A DNA stretch of 64,000 bases from an uncultured Victivallales bacterium (GTDB lineage Bacteria > Verrucomicrobiota > Lentisphaeria > Oligosphaerales > JAFGRS01): the NCBI GenBank assembly GCA_903837355.1, contig CAILUI010000172.1, positions 1 to 64,000 on the forward strand, given 5' to 3'. Both the position numbers and the translations under genes were made by a program. This document shows, one piece after another, positions 1 to 9,546 of this stretch. Under the pieces are notes generated by a model, which saw nothing but the letters and a program-made list of their open reading frames with translations, was not told the origin of the DNA and searched no databases. Numbering within the stretch: the stretch's first letter is position 1; each line of letters opens with the position of its first letter.

Positions 1-118
1 GTTCACCGTTCACCCATCTCACTGCCGTTCACCGTTCACCCATCTCACTGCCGTTCACCGTTCACCCATCTCACTGCCGTTCACCGTTCACCCATCTCAC
101 TGCCGTTCACCGTTCACC
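1..118. repeat. 26-bp tandem repeat (GTTCACCGTTCACCCATCTCACTGCC), 4 full copies plus a partial copy
   Basis: Identical 26-nt units read directly at 1-26, 27-52, 53-78 and 79-104, partial from 105. Followed by (TGCCCCCC)n at ~119-149. Confidence 0.97.
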
Positions 119-734
119 CCCCCCTGCCCCCCTGCCCCCCTGCCCCCCAGCGGTTCCACTGCCGGATCTCGTCGAGGCTGAGCCGGGCGGAGCGGCGATC
201 GCCAGCGCCGGCGGCGGGCCAGCCGACGGCGAGCAGAGACACGACCCGATAGGAACGCGGGATACCGAGAACGCGCTTGGCGGCGCCTGCATTGAACCAG
301 CCGATCCAGCACGTGCCCAGCCCCAGCGTCTCGGCGGCCAGAACGAAGTGCTCGCCGGCAATCCCCAGGTCGATCAGGTAATACGGCAGACCCGAGAAGA
401 GCGGCGCCACCCGGTGTGTCAGCAGGTCCAGGCGGGCGCAGAGGGCCACGAAGACGGGGACCTGATCCCACCACGGGTGTGGGATGCCCGGCTTGCGGGC
501 CTCGGCGCGCAGACGGGCCAGGGTCTCGGGGGCATCGGCGATCAGAAGTCGCCACGGCTGGCGGTTGCAGGCGGAGGGCGCCCAGCGAGCGGCCTCCGCA
601 CACGCGTCCAGCAGCGCCCGCGGCACGGGTCGACCCACATCGTAGTGCCGGCAACTCCGCCGGCCCTGCACGGCGGCAAGCAGGTGCGGATAAGAGCACG
701 GCCGGACTGCACACGGGTCGAGGCCTGAGCTCAT
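114..734 (-). CDS. Nitroreductase family protein; start uncertain (ORF extends to 800)
   Basis: Translation RRSCRHYDVGRPVPRALLDACAEAARWAPSACNRQPWRLLIAD...LGLGTCWIGWFN is nitroreductase-like. The C-terminus runs into the C-rich repeat. Confidence 0.8.
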   Translation of the reverse strand: MSSGLDPCAVRPCSYPHLLAAVQGRRSCRHYDVGRPVPRALLDACAEAARWAPSACNRQPWRLLIADAPETLARLRAEARKPGIPHPWWDQVPVFVALCARLDLLTHRVAPLFSGLPYYLIDLGIAGEHFVLAAETLGLGTCWIGWFNAGAAKRVLGIPRSYRVVSLLAVGWPAAGAGDRRSARLSLDEIRQWNRWGAGGQGGRGG

Positions 735-786
735 GACGGTCCTTGCTCTCCCCCGTGAGTCCGGCGGGCCCCCGGCCGATGGACTC

Positions 787-1536
787 CTAGATCCGGTCAA
801 GCACGAAAAGCGCCTCGGCCGCCATCAGGTTGTCGCCCTCGCGCAGCACGCGGGACAAGCCATCGGCCAGTACATACGCCTCCAGGATGCGCACGTCGGC
901 AGAAGCCGCCCAATCCACGAAGTCGCGGATGCTGCAGAGGTGGATGTTAGGGGTGTTATGCCACATGTGGGGCAACGCCGCCGTCACCGGCATCCGCCCG
1001 CCCTGACCAAAGGCCTGGCGCACCTTCCAGTGTGCGAAGTTCGGGAAGGAGACGACACTGCGGCGGCCGACCCTGAGCATCTCATCGAGCACCGGCACCG
1101 GACGCCGCAGCGTCTGCAACGTCTCCTCAAGGATCACCACATCGACGCTGGCATTCGGAAAGCCGCGCAGCCCGTCATCAAGGTCCCCGTGAAACACCGG
1201 GACGCCACTCTCGATGCAGCGCAACACCGACTCCTGGTCGAACTCCACCCCTTGGGCGCAGGCATGCTTCGTCCGCATCAGCCGGCTGAGCAGCTTCCCG
1301 TCGCCACAGCCGAGGTCCAGCACGCAGCCGCCCTCGGGAACGAGAGTCTCGATGATCGGGTCCTGCCAGCGATGGCTGATGTCCCCCGGCGCCTCGACCG
1401 GCATCGGCATATCGCCGTCGTCGAGGCTGGCCAAAGTCTGCAGGTTAGCATCCGGAGCCGACGCCGTCAGGCTCTTCTGCAACTCATCTGGGAAAGCCGT
1501 CGCACTGCGGTGAGTGTGTCTTAGCATTGGGTGCAC
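787..1536 (-). CDS. metW: MetW-like methionine biosynthesis methyltransferase
   Basis: VLDLGCGDGKLLSRL SAM-binding motif and MetW-like SFPNFAHWKVR...MPVTAALPHMWHNTPNIHLCSIRDF; overlaps the 3' end of metX. Confidence 0.9.
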   Translation of the reverse strand: MHPMLRHTHRSATAFPDELQKSLTASAPDANLQTLASLDDGDMPMPVEAPGDISHRWQDPIIETLVPEGGCVLDLGCGDGKLLSRLMRTKHACAQGVEFDQESVLRCIESGVPVFHGDLDDGLRGFPNASVDVVILEETLQTLRRPVPVLDEMLRVGRRSVVSFPNFAHWKVRQAFGQGGRMPVTAALPHMWHNTPNIHLCSIRDFVDWAASADVRILEAYVLADGLSRVLREGDNLMAAEALFVLDRI

Positions 1537-2762
1537 CCTCCCTTGCGGGCACAGCGGCTGGCCGTCGTGTCCGGGGGCGCTGTGGTCAGGAAACCCTTGA
1601 TCAGGCGCTCGACCGTCTCGGCTTCCACCAGGAAAGCGTCATGGCCATAGTCGGAGCGGATATTGAGGTAGTTGACGGGAATGCGGTTGCGCATCAGCGC
1701 CATGCTGAACTGCCGACACTCCTCGGGCGGGTACAGCCAGTCGCTGGAAAAGGAGACAACCAGGACCTGGGCGCGGATCCGCGCGCAGGCCTTGACCAGG
1801 TCGCCATCGCCCCAGCGCAGGGCCGCATCGTAGTAGTCCATCGCCCGCGTGATGTAGAGGTAGCTGTTGGCGTCGAAACGCTCGACGAAGGAACGGCCCT
1901 GGTAGTCAAGGTAGCTTTCGACCTGGAACTCGATATTGAAGCCGCGGCCGGCCTGTGCGCCGTCCTGGATACGGCGGCCGAACTTATCGTCCATGCCCTT
2001 GCCCGAGAGATACGTCAGATGCGCCATCATGCGGGCCACCGCCAGGCCGCCATCCGGCGAGGACTGGCCGTAGTAGTTGCCATCGCGGAAGTCGGGGTCG
2101 TGGGTCACGGCGTGGCGGCCGACCGCGTTGAAGCCGAGGCCTTGTGCCGACAGCCGGGCGCTGGCGGCCAGCACGATACACTTGCGGACGCGTTCCGGGA
2201 AGGCCAGCGCCCATTCGATGACCTGCTGGCCGCCCAGGGAACCGCCCAACACGGCATAGAGGCTCGGGATGCCCAGCGCATCCAGCAGTCGGGCCTGCAA
2301 CTGCACCCAGTCGGCAACCGTGACCATCGGGAAATCCAGGCCGTAGGGCCGGCCGGTGTCCGGGTTGGTACTCGAAGGCCCGGTCGTGCCGTAACAGCCG
2401 CCCAGAACATTGGCGCAGACGACGAAGTAACGGCGCGTATCCAGGGCCTTGCCCGGGCCGACCACCGCGTCCCACCAGCCCGGCTTGCGCTGCCGCCAGG
2501 GCCGGCCGGTGGCCTCGGCATCGGCGTCCCATCCCGCCACATGGGCATCGCCACTGAGGGCGTGACAGACCAGAACCACGTTGTCTTTGGCCGGACTCAG
2601 CGTGCCATAGGTCTCATACTCGACGTCCACCGGTGCGATAGAGCCGCCAATCTCCAGCGGCAAGGGGTTGGTCGCATCGGCCAGCCGCAGGGTCTGGGCC
2701 TTGACCCACCCTACCGACCGCCGACTCTCGGGCCCCTCGTGTCGATCACGGTTCCGCGTCAT
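1521..2762 (-). CDS. metX: Homoserine O-acetyltransferase
   Basis: VLGGSLGGQQVIEWALAFPERV nucleophile elbow, NVLGGCYGTTGPSSTNP, and C-terminal YGHDAFLVE. Confidence 0.95.
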   Translation of the reverse strand: MTRNRDRHEGPESRRSVGWVKAQTLRLADATNPLPLEIGGSIAPVDVEYETYGTLSPAKDNVVLVCHALSGDAHVAGWDADAEATGRPWRQRKPGWWDAVVGPGKALDTRRYFVVCANVLGGCYGTTGPSSTNPDTGRPYGLDFPMVTVADWVQLQARLLDALGIPSLYAVLGGSLGGQQVIEWALAFPERVRKCIVLAASARLSAQGLGFNAVGRHAVTHDPDFRDGNYYGQSSPDGGLAVARMMAHLTYLSGKGMDDKFGRRIQDGAQAGRGFNIEFQVESYLDYQGRSFVERFDANSYLYITRAMDYYDAALRWGDGDLVKACARIRAQVLVVSFSSDWLYPPEECRQFSMALMRNRIPVNYLNIRSDYGHDAFLVEAETVERLIKGFLTTAPPDTTASRCARKGGCTQC

Positions 2763-2775
2763 AGTCTCGCGCTTC

Positions 2776-3999
2776 TCAGTCCGTTACCAGGGGTTCGTAA
2801 CCGGCCGCCGCCGCCATGGCCAGCGCCTTCTCTGCCAGCAACCCACCCGCCTCCCGACATTCGGCCAGGCAGGCTTCCTTGGGCTTGAACTTGGCCTTGA
2901 GCACCTCGCGAACCACCTCCCACTTCATCGCCTTCAGGGCCTCGTCCACAGCCTCAGGACCCCCTTTGCCCCAGCCGTAGGAACCGAAGGCGAAGCCGAC
3001 ACGGTTGCTGAACCGCAAGCCGGTGAGGTAGTTCACGGCTGCCGCGACGGTCGGCAGCATGCCCTGATTGAGCGTAGCGGACCCGAAGGCCACCGCGGCA
3101 CCGTCCAGGATCTCGGTGGCGACACGGGTCAGGGTAGTGTCCCGCAGGCTGACGATCTTGACCTCAACGCCTGGCTGGCAAGCGCCCTCGTAGATGGCCT
3201 CGGCCATCTTCCCCGTGCTGCCCCACATGGTGTCATAGACAACGACAACCTTCGCCTTCGGCTTGCACTGCGACCAGTTCCGGTAGGCCTTCAGGATCTC
3301 GGCCGCGTGCCGACGCCAGATGACGCCATGGCTGGGGGCGATCATCTCTACGGGGGTCCCCGCCAGCTCCTCGACCGTCTTGACCACGCGCGCCGCGTAG
3401 GGCGCGACGATGTTGGCGAAATAGATGCGGGCTTCCTCCATGATGGTGCAGAGGGAATTCTCGTCGTCGAAGCGCTGCGACGACGAGACGTGCTGGCCGA
3501 AGGCATCCATGCTGAAGAGCAGTTTGTCCTCGGCCACATAAGACACCATGGATTCGGGCCAGTGCACCATCGGTGTATCCACGAAGGTCAGCGAACGCCG
3601 GCCCAGGCGCAGGGTCTCGCCATTGCTGACGACCTTGAAGGTCCAGGCGCCGGTGTCGTAGTACTCCGCCAGCACCGCCTTGCACTTCGCGTTGCAGACG
3701 ACCTGCGCCTGCGGCAGCACCTGCATCAATGCGGGGAAGCCGCTGGAGTGATCGGGCTCGGCATGGTTGCAGACGACGTAGCTGATCTTGGCCAGGTCGG
3801 TCTTGGCGGCGAGGTTACGGATCAGGTGCCCGACGAAGGGGGCCTTCACCGTATCGATGACCGCCGTCTGCTCATCCTGCACCAGGTAAGCGTTGTAGGT
3901 AGCTCCGCGGTCGGTGCTGTAGCCATGGAAGTCGCGGACATTCCAGTCCACAAAACCTACCCAGTCGATGCCCGGTTTCAGCGTCGTGCTTGAACTCAT
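2776..3999 (-). CDS. A-type flavoprotein / flavo-diiron protein
   Basis: Metallo-beta-lactamase diiron ligands CNHAEPDHSSGFPAL, followed by a flavodoxin domain (VVVYDTMWGSTGKMAEAI). Start set at MSSSTTLKPGIDWVGFVDWNVRDFHGY. Confidence 0.93.
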   Translation of the reverse strand: MSSSTTLKPGIDWVGFVDWNVRDFHGYSTDRGATYNAYLVQDEQTAVIDTVKAPFVGHLIRNLAAKTDLAKISYVVCNHAEPDHSSGFPALMQVLPQAQVVCNAKCKAVLAEYYDTGAWTFKVVSNGETLRLGRRSLTFVDTPMVHWPESMVSYVAEDKLLFSMDAFGQHVSSSQRFDDENSLCTIMEEARIYFANIVAPYAARVVKTVEELAGTPVEMIAPSHGVIWRRHAAEILKAYRNWSQCKPKAKVVVVYDTMWGSTGKMAEAIYEGACQPGVEVKIVSLRDTTLTRVATEILDGAAVAFGSATLNQGMLPTVAAAVNYLTGLRFSNRVGFAFGSYGWGKGGPEAVDEALKAMKWEVVREVLKAKFKPKEACLAECREAGGLLAEKALAMAAAAGYEPLVTD

Positions 4000-4180
4000 T
4001 CCGCAAACGTCTCCTTGCCTGTGTCGCGCCCCGTCCGAGGATCGCGAACAGTGCATAGCCTACACCCACATGTGACCTTTGGCACGCCATCGGCACACGC
4101 CAGATCGCGGTAACGGCGGCTGCGGCTGGGTTCTGCCGGCCTCCCCGCCCCTGTGCTGTTGACACCCACGCGCGGGCAAG

Positions 4181-4220
4181 GTTGCGCGCGGGCGCCACGC
4201 CTTCGGGGTGGCGGCGCAAC
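4181..4220. other. Strong hairpin downstream of trpA
   Basis: GTTGCGC ... CGCCAC-G-CC-TTCG-GG-GTGGCG ... GCGCAAC; lies between trpA and the flavo-diiron gene. Confidence 0.7.
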
Positions 4221-4263
4221 GCTTTGGCCATAGCGCCGGGGCTGGCCACGGGAGGGTGCGTGG

Positions 4264-5070
4264 TCAAGCCCGACGCAGCGCCGCGGCCAGATCGGCAACG
4301 AAGTGGGCACAGGCTGCGATCCGTCCGTCGACGCTACCGGGTTCAGCCAGGCGCTGCACCAAGGCGCTGCCGACCACGACGCCGTCGGCGTGGGCTGCGA
4401 CGGCGCGGGCCATCTCCGGCGAAGAGATGCCGAATCCTGCGACCACCGGCACCGGGCTCACGGCGCGTACGCGTCCGAGCTGTGTCCCGAGGTCGTCCGG
4501 CAGTTCGCTGCGGCTGCCGGTGACCCCGGTGACGGTAATGCAGTAGACGAAGCCGCCGGCCTTCCTGGTGATCAGGGCGATCCGCTCCGGCGGTGTGGTC
4601 GGAGCGACCAGACGGATGACCGGCAGCCCGACCCGGTCGAAGGCCGGCAGGACCTCGCCCAACTCCTCGAACGGTACATCCACCAGCAGGATGCCATCGA
4701 TGCCGGCGGCGGCCGCCGCCGTGGCCAAGCGCTCCACGCCGTACTGGAAGATCACATTGTAGTAACTGAACAGCACCAATGGCACCGCGCTGACCTGCCG
4801 TACCTTTGCCACCATCTCCAGCACTCCGGCCAGCGTTGTGCCCGACGCCAGGGCCCGCTGGCTCGCCCGTTGGATGGTCGGCCCGTCGGCCATCGGGTCG
4901 GAAAACGGCACGCCCAACTCCACGATGTCCGTCCCCGCCGCGGCGATGGCGGGCACCAGCCGGGCCGTGGTCGCCAGGTCGGGGTCACCGGCACTGACAA
5001 AGCTGACGAGGGCCTTGCGTCCTTCGGCACGACATGTCTGAAAGGCTCGATCGATGCGGTTCATACCCAT
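4264..5070 (-). CDS. trpA: Tryptophan synthase alpha subunit
   Basis: KALVSFVSAGDPDL, VELGVPFSDPMADGPTIQRASQRAL, VTGVTGSRSELP. Confidence 0.97.
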   Translation of the reverse strand: MGMNRIDRAFQTCRAEGRKALVSFVSAGDPDLATTARLVPAIAAAGTDIVELGVPFSDPMADGPTIQRASQRALASGTTLAGVLEMVAKVRQVSAVPLVLFSYYNVIFQYGVERLATAAAAAGIDGILLVDVPFEELGEVLPAFDRVGLPVIRLVAPTTPPERIALITRKAGGFVYCITVTGVTGSRSELPDDLGTQLGRVRAVSPVPVVAGFGISSPEMARAVAAHADGVVVGSALVQRLAEPGSVDGRIAACAHFVADLAAALRRA

Positions 5071-5123
5071 CCTCTACTCTCAGGCCAGGCCACACTCGTC
5101 CCATGGGGAACCCGAAGGCTGTA

Positions 5124-5229
5124 GCGGTTTAGGCTGTAGGCTATTAGGTTACAGCACAAAGACGTGGACCTGGAAACACAAGATGCCCAGATGCATGACC
5201 TAACAGTCTACAGCCTGAATACCTAACCG
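5124..5229. repeat. Imperfect inverted repeat between trpB and trpA
   Basis: AGGCTGTAGGCTATTAGGTTA (5131-5151) versus reverse complement of TGACCTAACAGTCTACAGCCT (5196-5216), 18/21 identical; outer GCGGTT/AACCGC. Confidence 0.85.
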
Positions 5230-5253
5230 CCTTGGCGTCCTGTGGGACGCCTC

Positions 5254-6447
5254 TCAGGCCAGGCCCAGTTGGCGCTTGGCGTTGGCCACGTTGTCCATAT
5301 CCTTGTCGCCGCGACCAGACAGATTCACCAGCAGGATCTGGTCGGGGCGCATCCGCGGCGCCTGCCGCAGCGCCTCAGCCAGGGCGTGAGCACTCTCCAG
5401 GGCGGGGATGATCCCCTCCAGGCGGCAGAGCGTGTCGAAGGCCGCGATGGCTTCGCGGTCATTGATGGTGCAGTACGTGGCTCGACCCGTGTCGTGAAGG
5501 TAGGCGTGCTCGGGGCCGACGCCGGGATAGTCGAGCCCGGCTGACACGGAGTGGGTGTTGCGGATCTGTCCATCCTGGTCCTGCAGCAGATAGGTCTTGT
5601 TGCCGTGCAGGATGCCCACGCTGCCGGCGCTGATGCTGGCCGCATGTTCACCGGTCTCGATGCCCCGGCCGCCGGCCTCGACCCCGATCAGTGCCACCGC
5701 GGCATCGTCGATGAACCCGGCAAACAGCCCCATGGCGTTACTGCCGCCGCCCACACAGGCAATGGCCGCATCCGGCAGCCGCCCCTCTTGCTCCAGGATC
5801 TGCCGCCGCGCCTCCTCACCGATCACCGCTTGGAAGAAGCGCACCATTTCGGGATAGGGATGCGGTCCCGCCACCGTGCCAATGACATAGAAGGTGGTGC
5901 GCACCGTGGCCACCCAGTTGCGCAGGGCCTCGTTCATGGCATCCTTGAGGGTGCCCGTGCCACTGGCGACCGGGACCACCCGCGCCCCCAGCACCTGCAT
6001 CCGCCGCACGTTCGGTGCCTGGCGTTCGATGTCTTCGGTGCCCATGAACACGTCGCACTCCATGCCCAGCAACGCAGCGATGGTGGCGGTGGCGACCCCG
6101 TGCATGCCGGCGCCGGTCTCGGCGATCACGCGGGGCTTGCCCATGCGGCGGGCCAGGAGCCCCTGGCCGAGGGTGTTGTTGACCTTGTGCGCCCCGGTGT
6201 GGTTGAGGTCCTCGCGCTTGAGGTAGATGCGGGCGCCGCCGCAGTGCTCGGTGAGGCGTTTGGCGAAGTAGAGGGGCGATTCGCGCCCCACGTAGTCGCG
6301 CAGCAGCCCGTGAAACTCCGCCAGGAAGGCCGGGTCCTGCCGACTGGCCGTGAACACGCTCGTCAGTTCGTGCAGGGCGGGCATCAGCGTCTCCGCCACG
6401 TACTGTCCGCCGTAGATTCCGTAATGACCGTGCGTCGGCATCGTCAT
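5254..6447 (-). CDS. trpB: Tryptophan synthase beta subunit
   Basis: [20 protein letters not shown]-lysine motif and [15 protein letters not shown]. Confidence 0.98.
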   Translation of the reverse strand: MTMPTHGHYGIYGGQYVAETLMPALHELTSVFTASRQDPAFLAEFHGLLRDYVGRESPLYFAKRLTEHCGGARIYLKREDLNHTGAHKVNNTLGQGLLARRMGKPRVIAETGAGMHGVATATIAALLGMECDVFMGTEDIERQAPNVRRMQVLGARVVPVASGTGTLKDAMNEALRNWVATVRTTFYVIGTVAGPHPYPEMVRFFQAVIGEEARRQILEQEGRLPDAAIACVGGGSNAMGLFAGFIDDAAVALIGVEAGGRGIETGEHAASISAGSVGILHGNKTYLLQDQDGQIRNTHSVSAGLDYPGVGPEHAYLHDTGRATYCTINDREAIAAFDTLCRLEGIIPALESAHALAEALRQAPRMRPDQILLVNLSGRGDKDMDNVANAKRQLGLA

Positions 6448-7088
6448 CTCTCCGCTGCAGGTGCGCTCATTCCATCTGCCCGCGCCGCAGCCACGAAGCG
6501 GCGCACGCGGTCGTGGTCTTTACTTCCAGGCGCGGCCTCTACACCGCTGCTCACATCAACGCCCCAGGGCCGTACCTGGCGCAGGGCCTCCGCCACATTC
6601 TCCGGACGCAACCCCCCCGCCAGCAGGATGCGCCGGCGTTGGGCCAACTGCGCGGCGAGCGTCCAATCGCAGACCCGGCCCGTACCGCCCCGGCCGGCAG
6701 CGCTGCTGGCATCAACCACCAGGACCTCGCCCGGCAGCCCCGCGGCGCGCTCGACATCGGCAGGCTCCTGCAGGCTGACGACGCGCCAGGCGCGGGCCAA
6801 CCGGAACGCGGCCACCTCGTGGTCTGCCTCGTCACCATGGAACTGGACCACGTCCAGGCGTCCCGCAGCCACCGCCTCAGCCACGGCGGTCGCACTGGCA
6901 TTCACGACCACTCCAACCCGCAGGACACCGGCAGGCACCAAGGCGGCCAGCCCCGCCAGGCGCTCGCAGGACACGTAGCGCGGCGATTTCTCGTACAGCA
7001 CGAAGCCGACGCAGCCCGCGCCGGCCGCTACGGCGCAGGCGACATCTTCGGGACGGCAGAGACCGCAGATCTTAACGCACAGCGTCAT
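6444..7088 (-). CDS. trpF: Phosphoribosylanthranilate isomerase
   Basis: [26 protein letters not shown]...KSPRYVS; C-terminal [24 protein letters not shown]. Confidence 0.96.
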   Translation of the reverse strand: MTLCVKICGLCRPEDVACAVAAGAGCVGFVLYEKSPRYVSCERLAGLAALVPAGVLRVGVVVNASATAVAEAVAAGRLDVVQFHGDEADHEVAAFRLARAWRVVSLQEPADVERAAGLPGEVLVVDASSAAGRGGTGRVCDWTLAAQLAQRRRILLAGGLRPENVAEALRQVRPWGVDVSSGVEAAPGSKDHDRVRRFVAAARADGMSAPAAER

Positions 7089-7897
7089 GCGGTCTCAGCC
7101 CCCTGCCCTGTACCTGCTGCCGCCAGTAGTTCGCGCAGAGCGTCGCCTGGCGCGGCGGCCCGCATCAGGCTCTCTCCGATCAGGAAGGCATCGGCGCCCG
7201 CTGCCTGCAGACGCCGGATATCCGCACCGTCGCGGATGCCGCTTTCGGCAACGCGGATCAGCCCCGCCGGGATGGCCGCCAGCAGCTCCGCCGTGCCCGC
7301 CAGATCGGTGCGGAAGGTCCGCAAATCGCGGCTGTTCACGCCGACGATGTGCGCGCCGCCGTCCAGCACCACCGCCAGTTCCTCACGGTTGTGCACTTCG
7401 CTGAGCACATCGAGCCCGATGGCCCGCGCCGCCTGGTAGAGGCGCCGATAGTCTGCCGGCGTCAGGGCGGCCGCGATCAGCAGGACCGCCGACGCCCCCC
7501 ATTCCCAGGCCTCCTCCAGTTGCACCGCATGGACGATGAAGTCCTTACGCAGGACCGGGATGGAGACCGCCTCGACGGCGCTGCGCAGGACCTCTGGATG
7601 ACCCTGAAAGTAGTGCGGCTCGGTCAGCGCCGAGAGGGCTGCAGCCCCCGCTGCGGCCAACTCGATAGCCAGCTCACGGGGCCGGAAGTCGGCCCGGATG
7701 AGGCCCTTGGAGGGCGACGCCTTCTTCAGTTCGGCGATCACCCGCACGGTTCCCCCCGGCGCTCGGCGCAATGCCGCCGCAAACGCCGGACGCAAGCGCG
7801 TGGCAGGGCGGACCGGTCGCGGCCCCGGCAGGCCGTCCGGGTAACGCTGCGCCAGGTCCTGACGCGTGCGCTCGACAATCTGTTCGAGGAGAGTCAT
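7085..7897 (-). CDS. trpC: Indole-3-glycerol phosphate synthase
   Basis: VIAELKKASPSKGLIRADF, VLRKDFIVHAVQLEEA, IVGVNSRDLRTF. Start set at MTLLEQIVERTRQ, 4-nt overlap with trpD. Confidence 0.96.
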   Translation of the reverse strand: MTLLEQIVERTRQDLAQRYPDGLPGPRPVRPATRLRPAFAAALRRAPGGTVRVIAELKKASPSKGLIRADFRPRELAIELAAAGAAALSALTEPHYFQGHPEVLRSAVEAVSIPVLRKDFIVHAVQLEEAWEWGASAVLLIAAALTPADYRRLYQAARAIGLDVLSEVHNREELAVVLDGGAHIVGVNSRDLRTFRTDLAGTAELLAAIPAGLIRVAESGIRDGADIRRLQAAGADAFLIGESLMRAAAPGDALRELLAAAGTGQGAETA

Positions 7898-8910
7898 TTC
7901 CCGTGGCTTCCCCGTAGCAGTGCTTCCAGCTTCGCTTGCGCCGCTCCGGAGTCGATGGCGGCCGCGGCCAACGCAATGCCTTCCCGGAGTTCCTCGGCCT
8001 TGCCGCCCGCCACGATGGCGGCGCCGGCGTTGAGCAGCACCGCCGCCCGCAGCCCGCCGCGCACCGAGCCGTCGAGAATGCCGCGCAGCTTGGCCGCGTT
8101 CTCTTCGGGCGTGCCACCGGCCAGATCGGCGAAGGGGAAAGACTCGCCCAGCAGCAGGTCGGCATCGACCTCGTAGGTACGGACCGCGCCATCGCGCAGT
8201 TCGCTGACGCGGGTACTGCCGCAGGGACTGATTTCGTCCAGACCGGGCTGGCCATGGACGACAAAGGCCCGCCGGCAACCGAGGTGGCGTAGCGCCTCGG
8301 CGAAGACCTCGGTCAGGTCCGCCGCGTAGACCCCCAGAACCTGGCCCGTGGCCCCGGCTGGGTTAGTCAGCGGCCCGAGCATGTTGAAGATCGTCCGGAT
8401 GCCCAACTGTCGTCGTGCCGGCATCACGTACTTCATCGCCGGATGCATCGCCGGTGCAAACAGGAAGCCGATGCCGTGCTCCTGCAGGCACTGCTCCATG
8501 ACCGCCAGCGGACACTCCAGGTTGAAGCCGAGAGCGGCCAGCACATCGGCCGAGCCGCACTTGCTGGAGACAGCGCGATTACCGTGCTTGGCGACGCAGA
8601 CTCCCGCCCCGGCAGCCGCAAAGGCAGAGGCCGTGGAGATGTTGAAGGTCCCCGCGCCGTCGCCGCCGGTGCCACAGGTGTCGACCACATGCTGCGCTCC
8701 CGCGTCGATCATGGCGGCATGGCGGCGCATGACCGCCGCCGCGCTGTAGACCTCGGCCACAGTCTCGCCTTTCATGCGCAACGCGGTCAGGAACGCCCCG
8801 ATCTGTGCATCGCTGGCCTGCCCCCCCATAATGAAGTTCATGGCGACCGTGATGTCGCGCTCGCTGAGGTCGCGGCGGGCGATGAGCTGGTTAAGGATGG
8901 CAGTGAACAT
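7894..8910 (-). CDS. trpD: Anthranilate phosphoribosyltransferase
   Basis: VDTCGTGGDGAGTFNISTASAFAAAGAGVCVAKHGNRAVSSKCGSADVLAALG; start set at MFTAILNQLIARRDLS. Confidence 0.97.
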   Translation of the reverse strand: MFTAILNQLIARRDLSERDITVAMNFIMGGQASDAQIGAFLTALRMKGETVAEVYSAAAVMRRHAAMIDAGAQHVVDTCGTGGDGAGTFNISTASAFAAAGAGVCVAKHGNRAVSSKCGSADVLAALGFNLECPLAVMEQCLQEHGIGFLFAPAMHPAMKYVMPARRQLGIRTIFNMLGPLTNPAGATGQVLGVYAADLTEVFAEALRHLGCRRAFVVHGQPGLDEISPCGSTRVSELRDGAVRTYEVDADLLLGESFPFADLAGGTPEENAAKLRGILDGSVRGGLRAAVLLNAGAAIVAGGKAEELREGIALAAAAIDSGAAQAKLEALLRGSHGK

Positions 8911-8918
8911 GGTGGCTC

Positions 8919-9530
<612 letters not shown>

Positions 9531-9546
9531 CGGAGGTCTCCGCTTC

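Noticed and set aside
1-118. CRISPR-like array (26-bp repeats)
   Set aside because: Repeats are head-to-tail with no spacers and no cas genes nearby.
1527-2888. 453-aa plus-strand ORF
   Set aside because: Antisense to metX.
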